Of a stretch of 64,000 bases of DNA, positions 30,232-40,229 are shown piece by piece. This DNA is from Nothophaeocryptopus gaeumannii. Lineage: Eukaryota > Ascomycota > Dothideomycetes > Mycosphaerellales > Mycosphaerellaceae. The position numbers were made by a program, and so were the translations under genes. The first letter of the stretch is position 1, and every line of letters begins with the position of its first letter. The stretch lies in the NCBI GenBank assembly GCA_031771865.1, contig JASISA010000041.1:744001-808000 (forward strand). The letters are read 5' to 3'. The notes under the pieces were generated by a model. It had not been told where the DNA came from. It did not search any database and saw nothing but the letters and a program-made list of their open reading frames with translations.

Positions 30232-30557
30232 ATGGCCGACGCAAAGCAACAAATCATGGACCAAGTCCGCCAACAAGCCGCCCTCGCCAACGCAAGAGCA
30301 TTAGTAGAGGTACACATCCTCCACCCGCTCTACCTCCATCTAACCTTGACTAATACTTTCCTTCTTCGCAGAAACTCAACGAACACTGCTTCGAGCGCTG
30401 CGTACCGAAACCCGGCTCCTCATTATCCTCCGGCGAACAGACTTGCTACACACATTGCATGGAGAAGTACATGGCATCATGGACAGCGGTATCGAAGCAA
30501 TATCTCGGGCATGTACAGAGAGGAGTTGGGAGTGGGCAGAGTTTTGGAGGATTGTAG
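30232..30557 (+). CDS. TIM13: Mitochondrial intermembrane-space chaperone Tim13
   Basis: Two exons (30232-30309 and 30372-30557) with a GTACAC...CAG intron in phase 0 give 87 aa, the normal size of small Tim proteins. The twin CX3C motif is complete: HCFERCVPKPG and TCYTHCMEKYM, spaced as in Tim13. Flanking sequences NARALVEKLNEHCFERC and SSLSSGEQT are Tim13-specific rather than Tim8 or Tim9/10. Tim13 forms a hexamer with Tim8 and escorts membrane proteins across the intermembrane space; the four cysteines form two disulfides through Mia40. The C-terminus carries a short Gly-rich tail. Start, intron and stop are all unambiguous. Confidence 0.95.
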
Positions 30558-30872
30558 GTGAAGTGCGCTAGAGAGATTGCAGAGTCATGAGAGAGGGCTG
30601 TATGGTCGGCTTTGGCAGGACTCAGGCTGGAAAGAGGATTGCAAGGCGTTGCTCGACATTACTTGTCGATGATGAATATGATACGCCGACAGAAGGAAAG
30701 TGGCAGTTGATTGTCACGCTGTACATTATGCGTCTCTCGGACGTCATGGCGCCGAGTGACGCTGTATCATATGCTCTAACCTTTGCTGTAATGCAGCAAA
30801 ACATACGGCTAGGCATTAGTCGCCGAAACTTCGTGCTCTATCCCACAACGCCGAACTCTTTCCAGTATCGTT
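30558..30872. other. Gap between two convergent genes
   Basis: 315 bp between the TIM13 stop and the NUC1 stop. It presumably holds the two 3' UTRs. No gene seen. Confidence 0.5.
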
Positions 30873-31943
30873 CTATTGCGTCCAAGGTGTAATCGGCTTA
30901 GCTGGTGGAGGCGCTTGTGACGGAGGAGTGGCCTTCGCGAAAGCCTTCTGTCGATCCGCATACTCCTTCACAATGACACTGCAAGCAACCTCTTTGCATA
31001 GCTGCTTTCTTCTCGCAGGTGGCAGCAGACTCGCGAATTCCAATCCAGACGCGCGCTCCAATGCCTCCAGAGGAACCTCAAAGTCGGACAATAGTTTGCT
31101 GTTCGGGATCACATCGTTTGGCAGCACGAAAGCACCCAGGCTGACGTTTCCACCAGTCTTGCCATCTTCAGCAAAGATCAGCTTATAGAAGTGTGTGGGA
31201 ACGGCGACGTTTGGTGGGTGACCAACGACTTCATATGTGACCTTCCACTTGTTATCGACCGGATCCCGCTTGGGAAGATAGAGAGGACCAGTGACGATTC
31301 GAACGGACGGATAGTAAGATGTCAAACGTCGACAGAAGTCTTCAAAGTGCGCCCAGTAATCTCTGTTGAAGCCGTCACCAACCTGAGGGCACATGTTCGA
31401 CAATGCGAACGTAGAATCCATAGCATCCTGACTCCACTTCGCATCTGCCGCTGGGACTTGATGTCCACGATCATATCCAGATCGAAAGTAGTCCTTCAAC
31501 TTTGCTCTGAACTTCTCCGGTATGCTCAAGTCCTCAGCAAAGGATGAGTGCCTTCTGTCGCCGCCTGACATGAGCAGGCTAGCCGGTGTGATGTGTTCTG
31601 CCACCCAGTGTGGATTCCTTGTTCGTCGATCATAAGAGGATGTGAGAGAGCATGCGTTTCGAATGTCTGAAGTGGGTCCTGGGAACCCATATTGAAAGAC
31701 GCCTGCTGGGTCGACTGGTGGGATGCCAGGCGTTGTTGGATCGTCTCGTCGTGCAATCGGCGGAATGGGAGTAGGTGGCGGAGGTCCTGTTCGTGTGGCG
31801 TCTTTGCTGACCGCAGTCGTAGTCGTCGCGATGGTATTCGTAGGCTGCTGCTTGGGCCTCGTGAGGCCATAGACTGCAGCAGTCGTCGCTGCTCCCACGG
31901 CGGCGCCTGCGCCTGCAACAACGGCGAAAGTGAACTTTGACAT
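30873..31943 (-). CDS. NUC1: Mitochondrial nuclease, endonuclease G/NUC1 family
   Basis: Single exon, 356 aa from the ATG at 31943 (MSKFTFAVVAGAGAAVGAAT); another ATG lies seven codons upstream. The start was chosen because it begins directly at the N-terminal hydrophobic segment that anchors EndoG proteins in the inner membrane. A Pro/Thr-rich linker follows, then the beta-beta-alpha-metal nuclease domain: WVAEHITP, the DRGH motif in SGYDRGHQVPAADAKW, and the metal-binding Asn in LSNMCPQVGDGFNRDYW. IVTGPLYLP and the C-terminal helical region are also present. It cuts DNA and RNA in mitochondria or after release. The catalytic His and Asn are intact. Confidence 0.93.
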   Translation of the reverse strand: MSKFTFAVVAGAGAAVGAATTAAVYGLTRPKQQPTNTIATTTTAVSKDATRTGPPPPTPIPPIARRDDPTTPGIPPVDPAGVFQYGFPGPTSDIRNACSLTSSYDRRTRNPHWVAEHITPASLLMSGGDRRHSSFAEDLSIPEKFRAKLKDYFRSGYDRGHQVPAADAKWSQDAMDSTFALSNMCPQVGDGFNRDYWAHFEDFCRRLTSYYPSVRIVTGPLYLPKRDPVDNKWKVTYEVVGHPPNVAVPTHFYKLIFAEDGKTGGNVSLGAFVLPNDVIPNSKLLSDFEVPLEALERASGLEFASLLPPARRKQLCKEVACSVIVKEYADRQKAFAKATPPSQAPPPAKPITPWTQ

Positions 31944-32696
31944 GGCGGGAGAAGGAGTTGGCATGCACGAGCAGGCTTTCGACAGGCAGACGGGCGCTTC
32001 TTATAACTCTGCCGCCGCTCTTCTGACGAACGACCTCCCACTCCTGATCGTGGTCACCTGTTCGTTCGTCTGAAGAACGCGGCAGACGGGAAGAAGTTGA
32101 CGCGCGTGTCGAGCCAATCATCGCGCAGCATCGCGCGCAGGGGTCCATCATGTGCAACAACACCTCGCGATGCGCTCGCTTCTCTTCCCTCTTGACGATA
32201 CCATGTCCACTACATTGCCGTATACTGCACGTGTCTATTCAGCAGCGAACTCCCATGATCTCAACAACTTTCACTGAAGTACCGCAGAACGTCCGCCGGG
32301 CAGCAGTGGACAGCGACATCATCGTGAACCCGACGCGTTCTTCCGTTTACTCTTGATTACAACCCCATGAAGCAGCCTTCACAATGACGGCTGAAGCAGC
32401 GCGTTGGACCGAGAGAGCGATGCTGTTCTACTTATGAAGCCGAGGCTGCTTGCATATTGACGGCCGCCGCTGCCAAGCAGGTACTGTGCTGGATCAGTAT
32501 CATTTCATACGTGACTGCCTAATGGCTTTCAGTGAATGAGCAACTTCGGCACATGTCGGCCGGGTTCTACGCCCTTGCCGAGCATTGTTGATCTCCTACC
32601 TTTATTCACGGCTACAGGAGGCAATTCCTACGACAAACCTTACGCACTTGATCACGATGCCCATCATCCGCCACACACACCATCATCACCACCATC
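31944..32696. other. Intergenic between divergent genes, no gene seen
   Basis: Contains the promoters of NUC1 and of the gene at 32697. A short His-rich frame from 32658 overlaps the next gene's start and is regarded as chance. Confidence 0.45.
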
Positions 32697-34274
32697 ATGA
32701 GGCGAGCGGTTTACCACGCTCCGCATTCACGGCGGCACCCAAACACGGGCAAACGACATATAAATAAGAAGCGATCGTCCAAGAACTCGACCTTTTCTTT
32801 CAAATCCACAGCATCACTCAAACTACTGGACCGACTGGCGAACCACACACTCACCAAAGTCCACCACAACCTGCTTGCCACCTCGGACTTTTCACAGTAT
32901 CCACCTCTCTCTATAGACGCAGACAGCCAGCACACAGCGGCTGGGTCACACTACGATCCTCAACTATTTGGTCATCCTCACGAACTGGCAGAAGCGCAGT
33001 CAACTGAACCTTTCCAGCATCAGCTTCCATCTTGGGCTCAGCCACAGAAGCAGCTTTATTTCTACCCAGCATTTGGATTCCTGGACCACCCTCTCTACAT
33101 TGACCACGACATGGACGGCAAGCCGATCATCATCGGGTACAAGTCCCGGTTCGCTGGGAAGACTCCAAGTCAGCACACGATGAACGACCGTCCGCAACTG
33201 ACAAGGGTCGAAGTCTATATTGGCGACACCTTCGTGAAGCAGGTGCCTCTAAAGCTGCTCAGACGTTTCTCGGGTGTTGCTAAAAGGACATTTACCGACC
33301 CGCCGCGACTCGAAATAACCGGCAAGACCTCGGCCGCAACAGCACAAGGCCGGCAAGACCCGACAGAAGTCGACAATCTGGCTACAAGTCTCAAGAAGTT
33401 CAATTGGGCAGATGACGCCGATACTAGTATCCACGACTCGGCCTACTCGTCAGGCTCGCCGACATCAAGAGCAGCATCAACGACTCCCGTGCAATCTCCT
33501 GCCGCAAGTCCCGGAGAAAATACGCCGGCAGGCGCATCGTCGCTGAAACGGCTGGTACTAAATCTCCAAGTCGAAGAGTTACCTTCTGACGAAGCCGTCC
33601 GCGCCGCGATCAAATGGATGGAAGACAATGCTCGTGAGAAAGATAACGAGAAGCTCATTGAGTATGCCCCACCGGACTTGTGTGCAATACCCTTTGAGGG
33701 TCTCATCGACTTCTACCAGGCGGCTCTTGCCTTCGAACTGCAACCCCACAGAAGCACCTACAGGCTGAAGCAGGAGATCTTTGACCGGCTTACCGATCTG
33801 CGTCCTGGCGTTGAAATGCTCAAGATGGTTGCCAAGTATACCCCAGTCAACGATCCAGTCGTTGCGCGAGCTCTCAACTCTTTCCACGACTACTGGAAAA
33901 AGGAGCGTGCCTACACAGACGACGAAGTCAAATCTTTGCACCGTCTGCTAGACGAACCCGGGAACGAGGAACTCGCTGCCAAGGCCCAGGCTCTGTTCAA
34001 GGCCCGTAGCCGCCGCAATTGGCATGAACAGCAAGCCAAACACGATCTCCAGTATGACGTGCACAAGGAGCGCGTTCAGGACCGCATGCAGCAGGAGTGG
34101 CACAACATCGCAGGCAGCCGATCCCAAGATCAAGCTTCCAGTGAGACTGACCGAAAGGATGCCGCTCCCATCGAGGGCACAGAGAACTCAGGCATAGGAC
34201 GCCGCCGAAATCGTCGGCAACAAAAGCGTAACGGGAAGGGCGTTGAGGGTAGAGATGTACCTGGTGCCGATTGA
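32697..34274 (+). CDS. Fungal hypothetical protein with BTB-like segment
   Basis: Single-exon frame of 525 aa starting at 32697. The N-terminal 80 residues are basic and His-rich. A segment at about residues 175-205 (VEVYIGDTFVKQVPLKLLRR, then FSGVAKRTF) resembles the strand-helix opening of BTB/POZ-like fungal proteins, where a partner surface forms. A Ser/Pro-rich linker follows, then a helical region (LKRLVLNLQVEELPSDEAV to FYQAALAFELQPHRSTYRL) like the helices that follow BTB folds. The C-terminus is highly charged and ends in a basic stretch (RRRNRRQQKRNGKG), a possible nuclear signal. Not assignable to a named family. No sign of decay. Confidence 0.75.
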   Translation: MRRAVYHAPHSRRHPNTGKRHINKKRSSKNSTFSFKSTASLKLLDRLANHTLTKVHHNLLATSDFSQYPPLSIDADSQHTAAGSHYDPQLFGHPHELAEAQSTEPFQHQLPSWAQPQKQLYFYPAFGFLDHPLYIDHDMDGKPIIIGYKSRFAGKTPSQHTMNDRPQLTRVEVYIGDTFVKQVPLKLLRRFSGVAKRTFTDPPRLEITGKTSAATAQGRQDPTEVDNLATSLKKFNWADDADTSIHDSAYSSGSPTSRAASTTPVQSPAASPGENTPAGASSLKRLVLNLQVEELPSDEAVRAAIKWMEDNAREKDNEKLIEYAPPDLCAIPFEGLIDFYQAALAFELQPHRSTYRLKQEIFDRLTDLRPGVEMLKMVAKYTPVNDPVVARALNSFHDYWKKERAYTDDEVKSLHRLLDEPGNEELAAKAQALFKARSRRNWHEQQAKHDLQYDVHKERVQDRMQQEWHNIAGSRSQDQASSETDRKDAAPIEGTENSGIGRRRNRRQQKRNGKGVEGRDVPGAD

Positions 34275-34346
34275 GCACTGCTCAAGCATTATTTACTCGG
34301 TCGGAGACATTTGTTGCCGTGCCCTGAAGGTGGTGGACGGTTTCAG

Positions 34347-34845
34347 ATGATGCCCATGACGCTAAATCACTACTTTAACGACAATCTCCAAAAGAGGTAA
34401 GCTTGGGGATATGAGGCCTACAGCACTTATTCGAACTGACCTTGCGAAGTCGCCAGGGAAATGCTACTGCCCATGCGAAGAAGAATGCTTTCAACAACGG
34501 CAGCCACGGAATGGTCGTTCGCCTTGAACATGCTACACAGACCACTTGTTCTATGAGCAATGAGGAGTACATTGTGCAGGATATCCACGACATTCTCCAA
34601 TCGTACTACAAGGTCAGCAGAAAGACGTTCGTCGACAGCATTTGCAAACAGGCGATAGTCTATTACCTTCTCCGACTGAGGAAGGGCCCCTTGCACTCTT
34701 CTCGCCGATCTTCGTCAGTCAACTTCCAGCCAACTCTCTAGCGGAGATTGCCGGTGAACCGCCATTGCACAAAAGGTCCCGCGCACTAATCAACAAGGAA
34801 ACCTTGAGTTTGACCCAAGCAATGAAAGTTCTAACGAAGGTGTAA
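34347..34845 (+). pseudogene. Dynamin-family GTPase relic (C-terminal stalk/GED only)
   Basis: Readable pieces, in order: LNHYFNDNLQK (34362-34396), an intron-like GTAAGC...AAG gap, then HAKKNAFNNGSHGMVVRLE, IVQDIHDILQSYYKVSRKTF and VDSICKQAIVYYLL. A one-base frame change near 34665-34675 follows, then EEGPLALFSPIFVSQLPANS, LAEIAGEPP and a stop at 34845. This order matches the end of the stalk and the GTPase effector domain of fungal Mx/Vps1-like dynamins. The GTPase domain and most of the stalk (about 600 residues) are missing upstream. With the frameshift, this is a decayed fragment. Confidence 0.75.
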
Positions 34846-35289
34846 ACCGGACCTTAATTGGTGGCAGGCCTGATATTGCGACGAGGAATGACCGAGGCAC
34901 AAGATCAGTGAGCAGCCAGTTCAAAAGTCACTGTAAACCTGAGTCTATAGAAGGGGTGGCATCACTTCTCTAATATACAGCTCAGGGTCAGAGATACACC
35001 GATCTCTGCCCCTGCTACCTAATCACGCCATGGCAGGCCTCTTGTTCTGACACCTGACAAGTCTGATCGGTTCATCGCAGCGTCCTTCATGAAATACAAT
35101 TTGCGGTTGGAACAAAGAAGCGCTCCGAGCATTAATTGTTCTCTGCTCCTCTCATAGAGTGATGCCTGTTCTGTCTGGTCTTCACTTGAGCGCGTATGTG
35201 GACCATTGTATTCACTTCATCCTCAATGATCAGTACAGTCTCGGGATTGGACTGAGCGACAGTTTTCAGAAGAGCCAGATGCCCTAGCA
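34846..35289. other. Spacer between two gene relics
   Basis: About 440 bp, no recognisable feature. Confidence 0.4.
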
Positions 35290-36351
35290 GGGCGCGTGCG
35301 GAGCCATTTCACGAGAGCCTCGAGTATTAGCGTGACATCGAACGTGCTCTCTAGCCTCTGCAAGAGAGATGACGTTGTCATCCTGCGGAACAAATGCAAA
35401 AAGCAGCTCACATTCTTCCGCCCAGTAGAAGCTTTTCCTGAAGTCGAGGAGAGTCTGTGCAAGGGACTGGAAGAGATGAAAGTGAACAGCAAGCCCGGTC
35501 TTGCCATCTCGCTGGAAAATGAACAATTCGTATAGGCCTGTCGTGGAGGCTTCAGTCGGCTCAATGAAATGCTAGGCCTGGGCATTGCTTCGTTTGACGT
35601 CGCTAGTAACCCCAAGAGAGTGCTCGTCTCTGGAACCCAAGATCAGTATCGTCGAGCCAAAGAATTCATATCATGTGGCGGGCAAGACGATTCGGCCGCA
35701 GACTCGGACCAAGAAGACCAGGTTCGTGCAATATGTTGGACCGAGGCGGAAGATCCAGTGTACACGGACTGCAAGCATACTTACTGCCTCGATTGCTTCG
35801 AAAATCTTTGCATATCAGCCCATGCAGGCGGCAGTGAGTTCAACGTCATTTGCCAGGGCGCTGTGGGCCAGTGTCAGGCAGCACTCAAGCTACGAGATCT
35901 ACACGAGCATCTCTAGTCATCCGCATTCGAAGATGTCCTCGGTGCGTCTTTTGCCTTTTATGTCGCCAGACGACCACAAGAGCTCCGCTATTGCCCGACT
36001 CCGGATTGCGGCTTCATCTATCGCACCACCGAGGTTCCTACTCTGCAGAATTGTCTCAAGTGCCTGGAGCCTGTCCGTACTGCATGCCATGGTCAACATG
36101 GCGCAATCAGCTGTGCCGAACACGCAGAAATCTCTTCTGGTGGTTATGAAGCCTTTGAGAAATTCAAGAAAGAAATGAACATCAAGGACTGCCCAAGATG
36201 CAAGACTCCGATGGAGAAGACTTCTGGGTGTAACCATATGACATGCCTGGGCTGCCGAGCTCACATCTGCTGGGTTTGCATGGCAGTCTTTGACTCTGGT
36301 AATCCAGTATATGAGCACATGAACTTGAAGCATGATGGAACCGGTTTATAG
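35290..36351 (+). pseudogene. RBR (RING-IBR-RING) ubiquitin ligase relic with two in-frame stops
   Basis: One frame (that of 35569) can be followed from about 35296 to the TAG at 36349-36351, interrupted by stops at 35533-35535 and 35914-35916. Before the first stop is an RNA-binding-like region. Then come RING1 remains (ICWTEAEDPVYTDCKHTYCL then DCFENLC, with the first zinc Cys replaced), the IBR (YCPTPDCGFIYRT, NCLKCLEPVRTACHG), and RING2 (DCPRCKTPMEKTSGCNHMTC, then LGCRAHICWVC). RING2 still has the catalytic Cys of the SGCNHM motif. Intact relatives transfer ubiquitin through that Cys. Two nonsense codons in an otherwise well-kept frame show recent loss. It sits 450 bp from the dynamin relic. 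Confidence 0.85.
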
Positions 36352-36832
36352 CAGTAGATCAAAGACCTTGACCAGGATTATCGTCCCGCACAAGCTAGTT
36401 GGAAGCCCCGCATTGTCGCATACTCTTGTCATTACAGAATCTGGTGTCCGTTTGTCGAACCATAGTGAACACCAGAAACCCTGTGACCATTAACGCCTGC
36501 GGACGATGAATCTGCGCAGCCTGGGGTCTCACGTCGACCGCGCTACCGAACAGAGCTCCAAGAAACATATCAAACTGGCTCGAATCCAAAGGACGATGTT
36601 GTTAACGAAAAACAGTCGTCCGCGATCTTGTCTATAATCAGCAATGTATGGGCGAAGTCGATCAGGTTCTTTGTTGGACCAGGTGAATGCTAATCCTACA
36701 CACATCCACCCGTCCTCTCCCATATATGTGCTCCCATGACATAGTCGGAAGCGGAAAGTGCGTGTCTCGACCATATCTGAACAGAACTCCACAGACGCAG
36801 AACCTTCTCCAGTTCTAAGCCGTCCATATTTC
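36352..36832. other. Gap between RBR relic and SET gene, no gene seen
   Basis: 480 bp between convergent 3' ends. Short frames only. Confidence 0.45.
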
Positions 36833-38914
36833 CTACTCTTTCGGCTTTCCATATCGGGCATCGAAGCTGTGAAGTTCGCTGAAGAGAGTACGATACCACT
36901 TCCGTGCAAGGTCTTCATACTGCTTGCCAATCTCAACCCGACCGCAAGCGAAGTGCGCCTGTGCTGCGTGGATGGCAGCATCGACCACATGGATGCTCAG
37001 GCTCACACAAGCATAGGTGGAAGAGATGGTCAGTTCCAGGTCCTTCGTCTCAATTTGGAATCCCGAGTGATGTATGACCTTCTCCGCAGCGTTTAACGAT
37101 CTCTCTGGCATTGTGAGAGTACTGTATGCTTGGCATAGCCATATGCCAAGCTTGATCAGGCCTCTCCGGGGCAGTTCCTTGAACAGCGGCCCACTATATG
37201 CTCCTTCGACATCTTCATATAGTTGGTGTGCACGACCGATCACCGCCTTCTGGACTCGCTGTTGCCGCGTAAATTTGTGAATTGAGAGAAATGACGAGAC
37301 TTCGATCAGCAGCTTTTCGCGCCTGTTGCGCTGGGCGGTAGAGCCCATGCTTTCAGCACGGCAGACAACGCAGTCACACTCAAAACCCCATGTATTCTTC
37401 AGAAGCTTTCTGGGCGCTCCATCGTTGTGTTCGTGAACTCGGTACGGCATTGTAATCTCTTCGCCTCGAGCAATGTCGCGGGTTGCTCGAATGACCATGA
37501 AATCTCCAATGAATGACCTACAGGCATTACCGAGACACGCATGGTTCAGGTACGATGCTGTAATCCAAATGCCGGCGGAATGCAGCGTCTCGCTTGTACT
37601 TTCTTGACACTCATGATTTGTGTCGCTAGATCGCACGTCAGGACAACCGAAGCAGTTGTGTTCGATGATGGCCTGCACCTGGAATGTGTCCACCACTGTA
37701 GTCCCGTCGATCTGTTTTGGAGGGCACCGAGGCTTGTATCCGCCATCATGCAGGTCCAGAAATTCGACAGCCTGTCTAGGATTGTAACGCAATTTCTGAA
37801 TGATGCTGAAGAGGAGGCTAGCTTGAGGGCCTACCTGACCACGTTTGGAGTTGAGGTTGAGTATCATGTGGGTGTTTTCCTCGGAACGAGTAGCTATCTG
37901 AAAGGCTTTCTCGCAGAGGACAATTTCGCCTGCATTGATACCTTTGGCCGCGAAGAGTCCCCTGCCGTGACTTCCTGCGTCACGCACAATTGTGTTTGAA
38001 GTGAAGTCGGCGTGGTCAAGTCGAATATGGTCCTGGCTGGTCAACTTGCTCATCATCTCAAAATCATACTCGCCGCTTTCAGCTTCGCGGAGACGTTCAA
38101 TACAGCGATGGTGCTGTCGCATGACATCCTCATCGGCGGTTGTCAACTGGAGGGCGTCCTGAAATGCAAATTTTGCCTCTTGGTACTTGTGCAGTTCATA
38201 CGCTGCCCTGCCGGCTCGGTACAAAGCTTTACTGTTGAGTCCATCCACTCTCGACTGTTCCGTGTGTCCGGCACCAAGTATCGACGCCATAGCATCCTCC
38301 TGAGCTGCCTCATAACGTCTGAGAGACATGTTGGCGATCGCACGGTTGCGGAGGAGGTCGAAGCTCAATGTAGAACCCGGTTCACAGCAGTGCATGCCTT
38401 TGGTGTACATTTCAAGTGCCCGAATGTTGTCATGCTTCTTGTAAGCAGCATTGCCAGCGTCTTTGTAGTCCAGTGCCGATGTGTCAAGCGCATGAATTCG
38501 AGGAGCAAATTCGCTCGGGAACAACCTGTCTGTAACCTGGAGCCGAATAAGGTCGGATGGGTGATCGACTCGAATGGAGTAGCCGCCGTCAGCGGTTGAT
38601 TTGTAGAAAGGTTCCTTAATGGCAAAGACGTGACCCTGCGGTAGGATCTGCTCCGGCGCCAGATCCTCGGCTTCATTGTAGATGGCAAGACGATCCACAC
38701 AACCGGTTGTATCTTCGACTGCATTCTGGACAGATGCAATACGATGGGGAGCACCGAACGTGCGTACCAATAGTACTTTGCCATGATGGCGAGTCTCAAG
38801 TAAGAGGGCGGAGATGCTGATTGGCTCGAAAGACGCAATTGGCGTGGTTGATGGCGGGTAGGCAAAGTTGATAAAGCATTGACGGATGTGGCCGCCAATA
38901 TGATTATGCTGTCG
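36833..38914 (-). CDS. TPR-SET domain protein (SMYD-like lysine methyltransferase family)
   Basis: The main exon runs from an acceptor (TGTAG, after a CTGAC branch) at 38915 down to the stop at 36833, 693 codons. At least one 5' exon lies further up: the minus-strand frame around 39110-38981 (ELLQRQTDVLRVAQRRKGQ) joins in phase through a GTGATT donor at 38980. Its start codon was not found. In the main exon, a beta-rich N-terminal region leads into TPR repeats (YKDAGNAAYKKHDNIRALEM; ALYRAGRAAYELHKYQEAKF). The SET domain follows (GRGLFAAKGINAGEIVLCEK; SYLNHACLGNACRSF; RATRDIARGEEITMPY), with a post-SET Cys cluster (FECDCVVCRAE). SAM-binding NH and catalytic Tyr motifs are present. The target is unknown. 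Confidence 0.82.
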   Translation of the reverse strand, partial: RQHNHIGGHIRQCFINFAYPPSTTPIASFEPISISALLLETRHHGKVLLVRTFGAPHRIASVQNAVEDTTGCVDRLAIYNEAEDLAPEQILPQGHVFAIKEPFYKSTADGGYSIRVDHPSDLIRLQVTDRLFPSEFAPRIHALDTSALDYKDAGNAAYKKHDNIRALEMYTKGMHCCEPGSTLSFDLLRNRAIANMSLRRYEAAQEDAMASILGAGHTEQSRVDGLNSKALYRAGRAAYELHKYQEAKFAFQDALQLTTADEDVMRQHHRCIERLREAESGEYDFEMMSKLTSQDHIRLDHADFTSNTIVRDAGSHGRGLFAAKGINAGEIVLCEKAFQIATRSEENTHMILNLNSKRGQVGPQASLLFSIIQKLRYNPRQAVEFLDLHDGGYKPRCPPKQIDGTTVVDTFQVQAIIEHNCFGCPDVRSSDTNHECQESTSETLHSAGIWITASYLNHACLGNACRSFIGDFMVIRATRDIARGEEITMPYRVHEHNDGAPRKLLKNTWGFECDCVVCRAESMGSTAQRNRREKLLIEVSSFLSIHKFTRQQRVQKAVIGRAHQLYEDVEGAYSGPLFKELPRRGLIKLGIWLCQAYSTLTMPERSLNAAEKVIHHSGFQIETKDLELTISSTYACVSLSIHVVDAAIHAAQAHFACGRVEIGKQYEDLARKWYRTLFSELHSFDARYGKPKE

Positions 38915-39260
38915 CTACAATCGCACGAGTCAGTGGCTTGCACTGTGTTGAACCCTTTGTGCGACTTTTGGAAGAATCACCCGTTGGAAAGTTATTTCCA
39001 AGTCCAGGCGAGTTGGTTTATTGATTGCCTTCTGGCCTTTCCTTCTCTGAGCTACACGCAATACATCTGTTTGACGCTGAAGCAATTCAACAGCTGCATG
39101 GCTGTCGCTACCTAAGAACGCACTAGCATCATGGAAATTCCTGCTAACACCCGAGGATGCAGTGGGCACAACGTGCTTGCATAGTTTCACAGCACGAATC
39201 AGACCCTTAGCGCGGGTGCTGTGGCCACTTTGCCAAGACTTGCAGATTTGACATGGCAAG

Positions 39261-40229
39261 TCATCCTTGACGCTGTCCACTGTCCAATGTAAGCAGCACA
39301 GAGATGTGAGCACCGTGAACGTATTCTGCCGAAGATGCGCATTGCTGCAAAAGTTTGAAGCAGGAGTCAAGTCTCTCCCCTGCGCTTTGAGATATACCCT
39401 CGTTTGCTGCCAGCGAGATGACAAGACCACCTCCATCTTTTGTTGGCGCTACCGTTGCGGCTGCAACGCAGCCAATAGTGGCTTCAAAAGCCACAAGGAA
39501 AGCGAAGTCCTCAGCCAAGCGAATTTCAACTCCGAGCGGAAGTGCATAGTTGTCCTCACGACTTCTTCCCGAGTCTCCCATTGTATAGAAGACAGCGCTT
39601 GGCGGAGGCTGCCGATGAGGCCGGGCTCGCAGTTTGGCGACATTTTCTTCGAACGTTTTGCGGTCGAGATCATCCCAAATAGACGTCGGTATCGATTTTC
39701 GCCTTGACGGAAAGAGCTGCTGGGCTTTGAACCGTGCCCCTAAGCTTCTCTCAGTTCTGATGTCCAACAAGGTCACAACCAAAGTGAACGTGGCAGGGTC
39801 AACCGTTTGATCATCCCATGTATTCATTGAAGGAAGCAGCCATAGGTATCGATCCCCGGATCGAGCTGGCAATTTGCTTCTATCTGCGGGAAATTGCTTC
39901 GCATGCAGGTGCTGTGAGCACAGAGCAGGGGAGAGCTCGCGTTGCATCCTGTCGTTTCTCACGCTACCGGAATGATCTCGAACGCTACCGAATGTGTTGA
40001 ATGGTAAGAGGGGCACATCCCCGTGCAGCGACGGCTCTGTCATCCCTGTGAGGTTTTCCCATTTGAATCGGACACCCGGTTGTCTATGTGTCGAAGCCGT
40101 TGGAAGGGTCATACGATCTCTTGAAGCTAACGGCTGACTTGATCGACCACAGCCTGTAGTAGAGAATGACTTGTAATACTCAGCAAGGTCCGTCGGCAGG
40201 ATTGCACCGGCAACGTCATGCCGTTCCAC
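39261..40229 (-). CDS. Hypothetical protein
   Basis: Single-exon frame of 322 aa. Residues 1-100 are basic and disordered. From about residue 115 a folded-looking region starts (SGDRYLWLLPSMNTWDDQ, VDPATFTLVVTLLDIRTERS), with a later segment of small residues (EATIGCVAAATVAPTKDGGG). No family recognised. The frame is long for its composition and has no rival on the other strand, so I consider it likely real. Its 3' end lies about 150 bp upstream of the probable first exon of the SET gene on the same strand. Confidence 0.5.
   Translation of the reverse strand: MERHDVAGAILPTDLAEYYKSFSTTGCGRSSQPLASRDRMTLPTASTHRQPGVRFKWENLTGMTEPSLHGDVPLLPFNTFGSVRDHSGSVRNDRMQRELSPALCSQHLHAKQFPADRSKLPARSGDRYLWLLPSMNTWDDQTVDPATFTLVVTLLDIRTERSLGARFKAQQLFPSRRKSIPTSIWDDLDRKTFEENVAKLRARPHRQPPPSAVFYTMGDSGRSREDNYALPLGVEIRLAEDFAFLVAFEATIGCVAAATVAPTKDGGGLVISLAANEGISQSAGERLDSCFKLLQQCASSAEYVHGAHISVLLTLDSGQRQG

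Noticed and set aside
32658..32770. His-rich short frame (seven consecutive His) overlapping the start of the gene at 32697
   Set aside because: Only 36 codons, in a different frame of a better supported gene; repeated CAT/CAC explains it.
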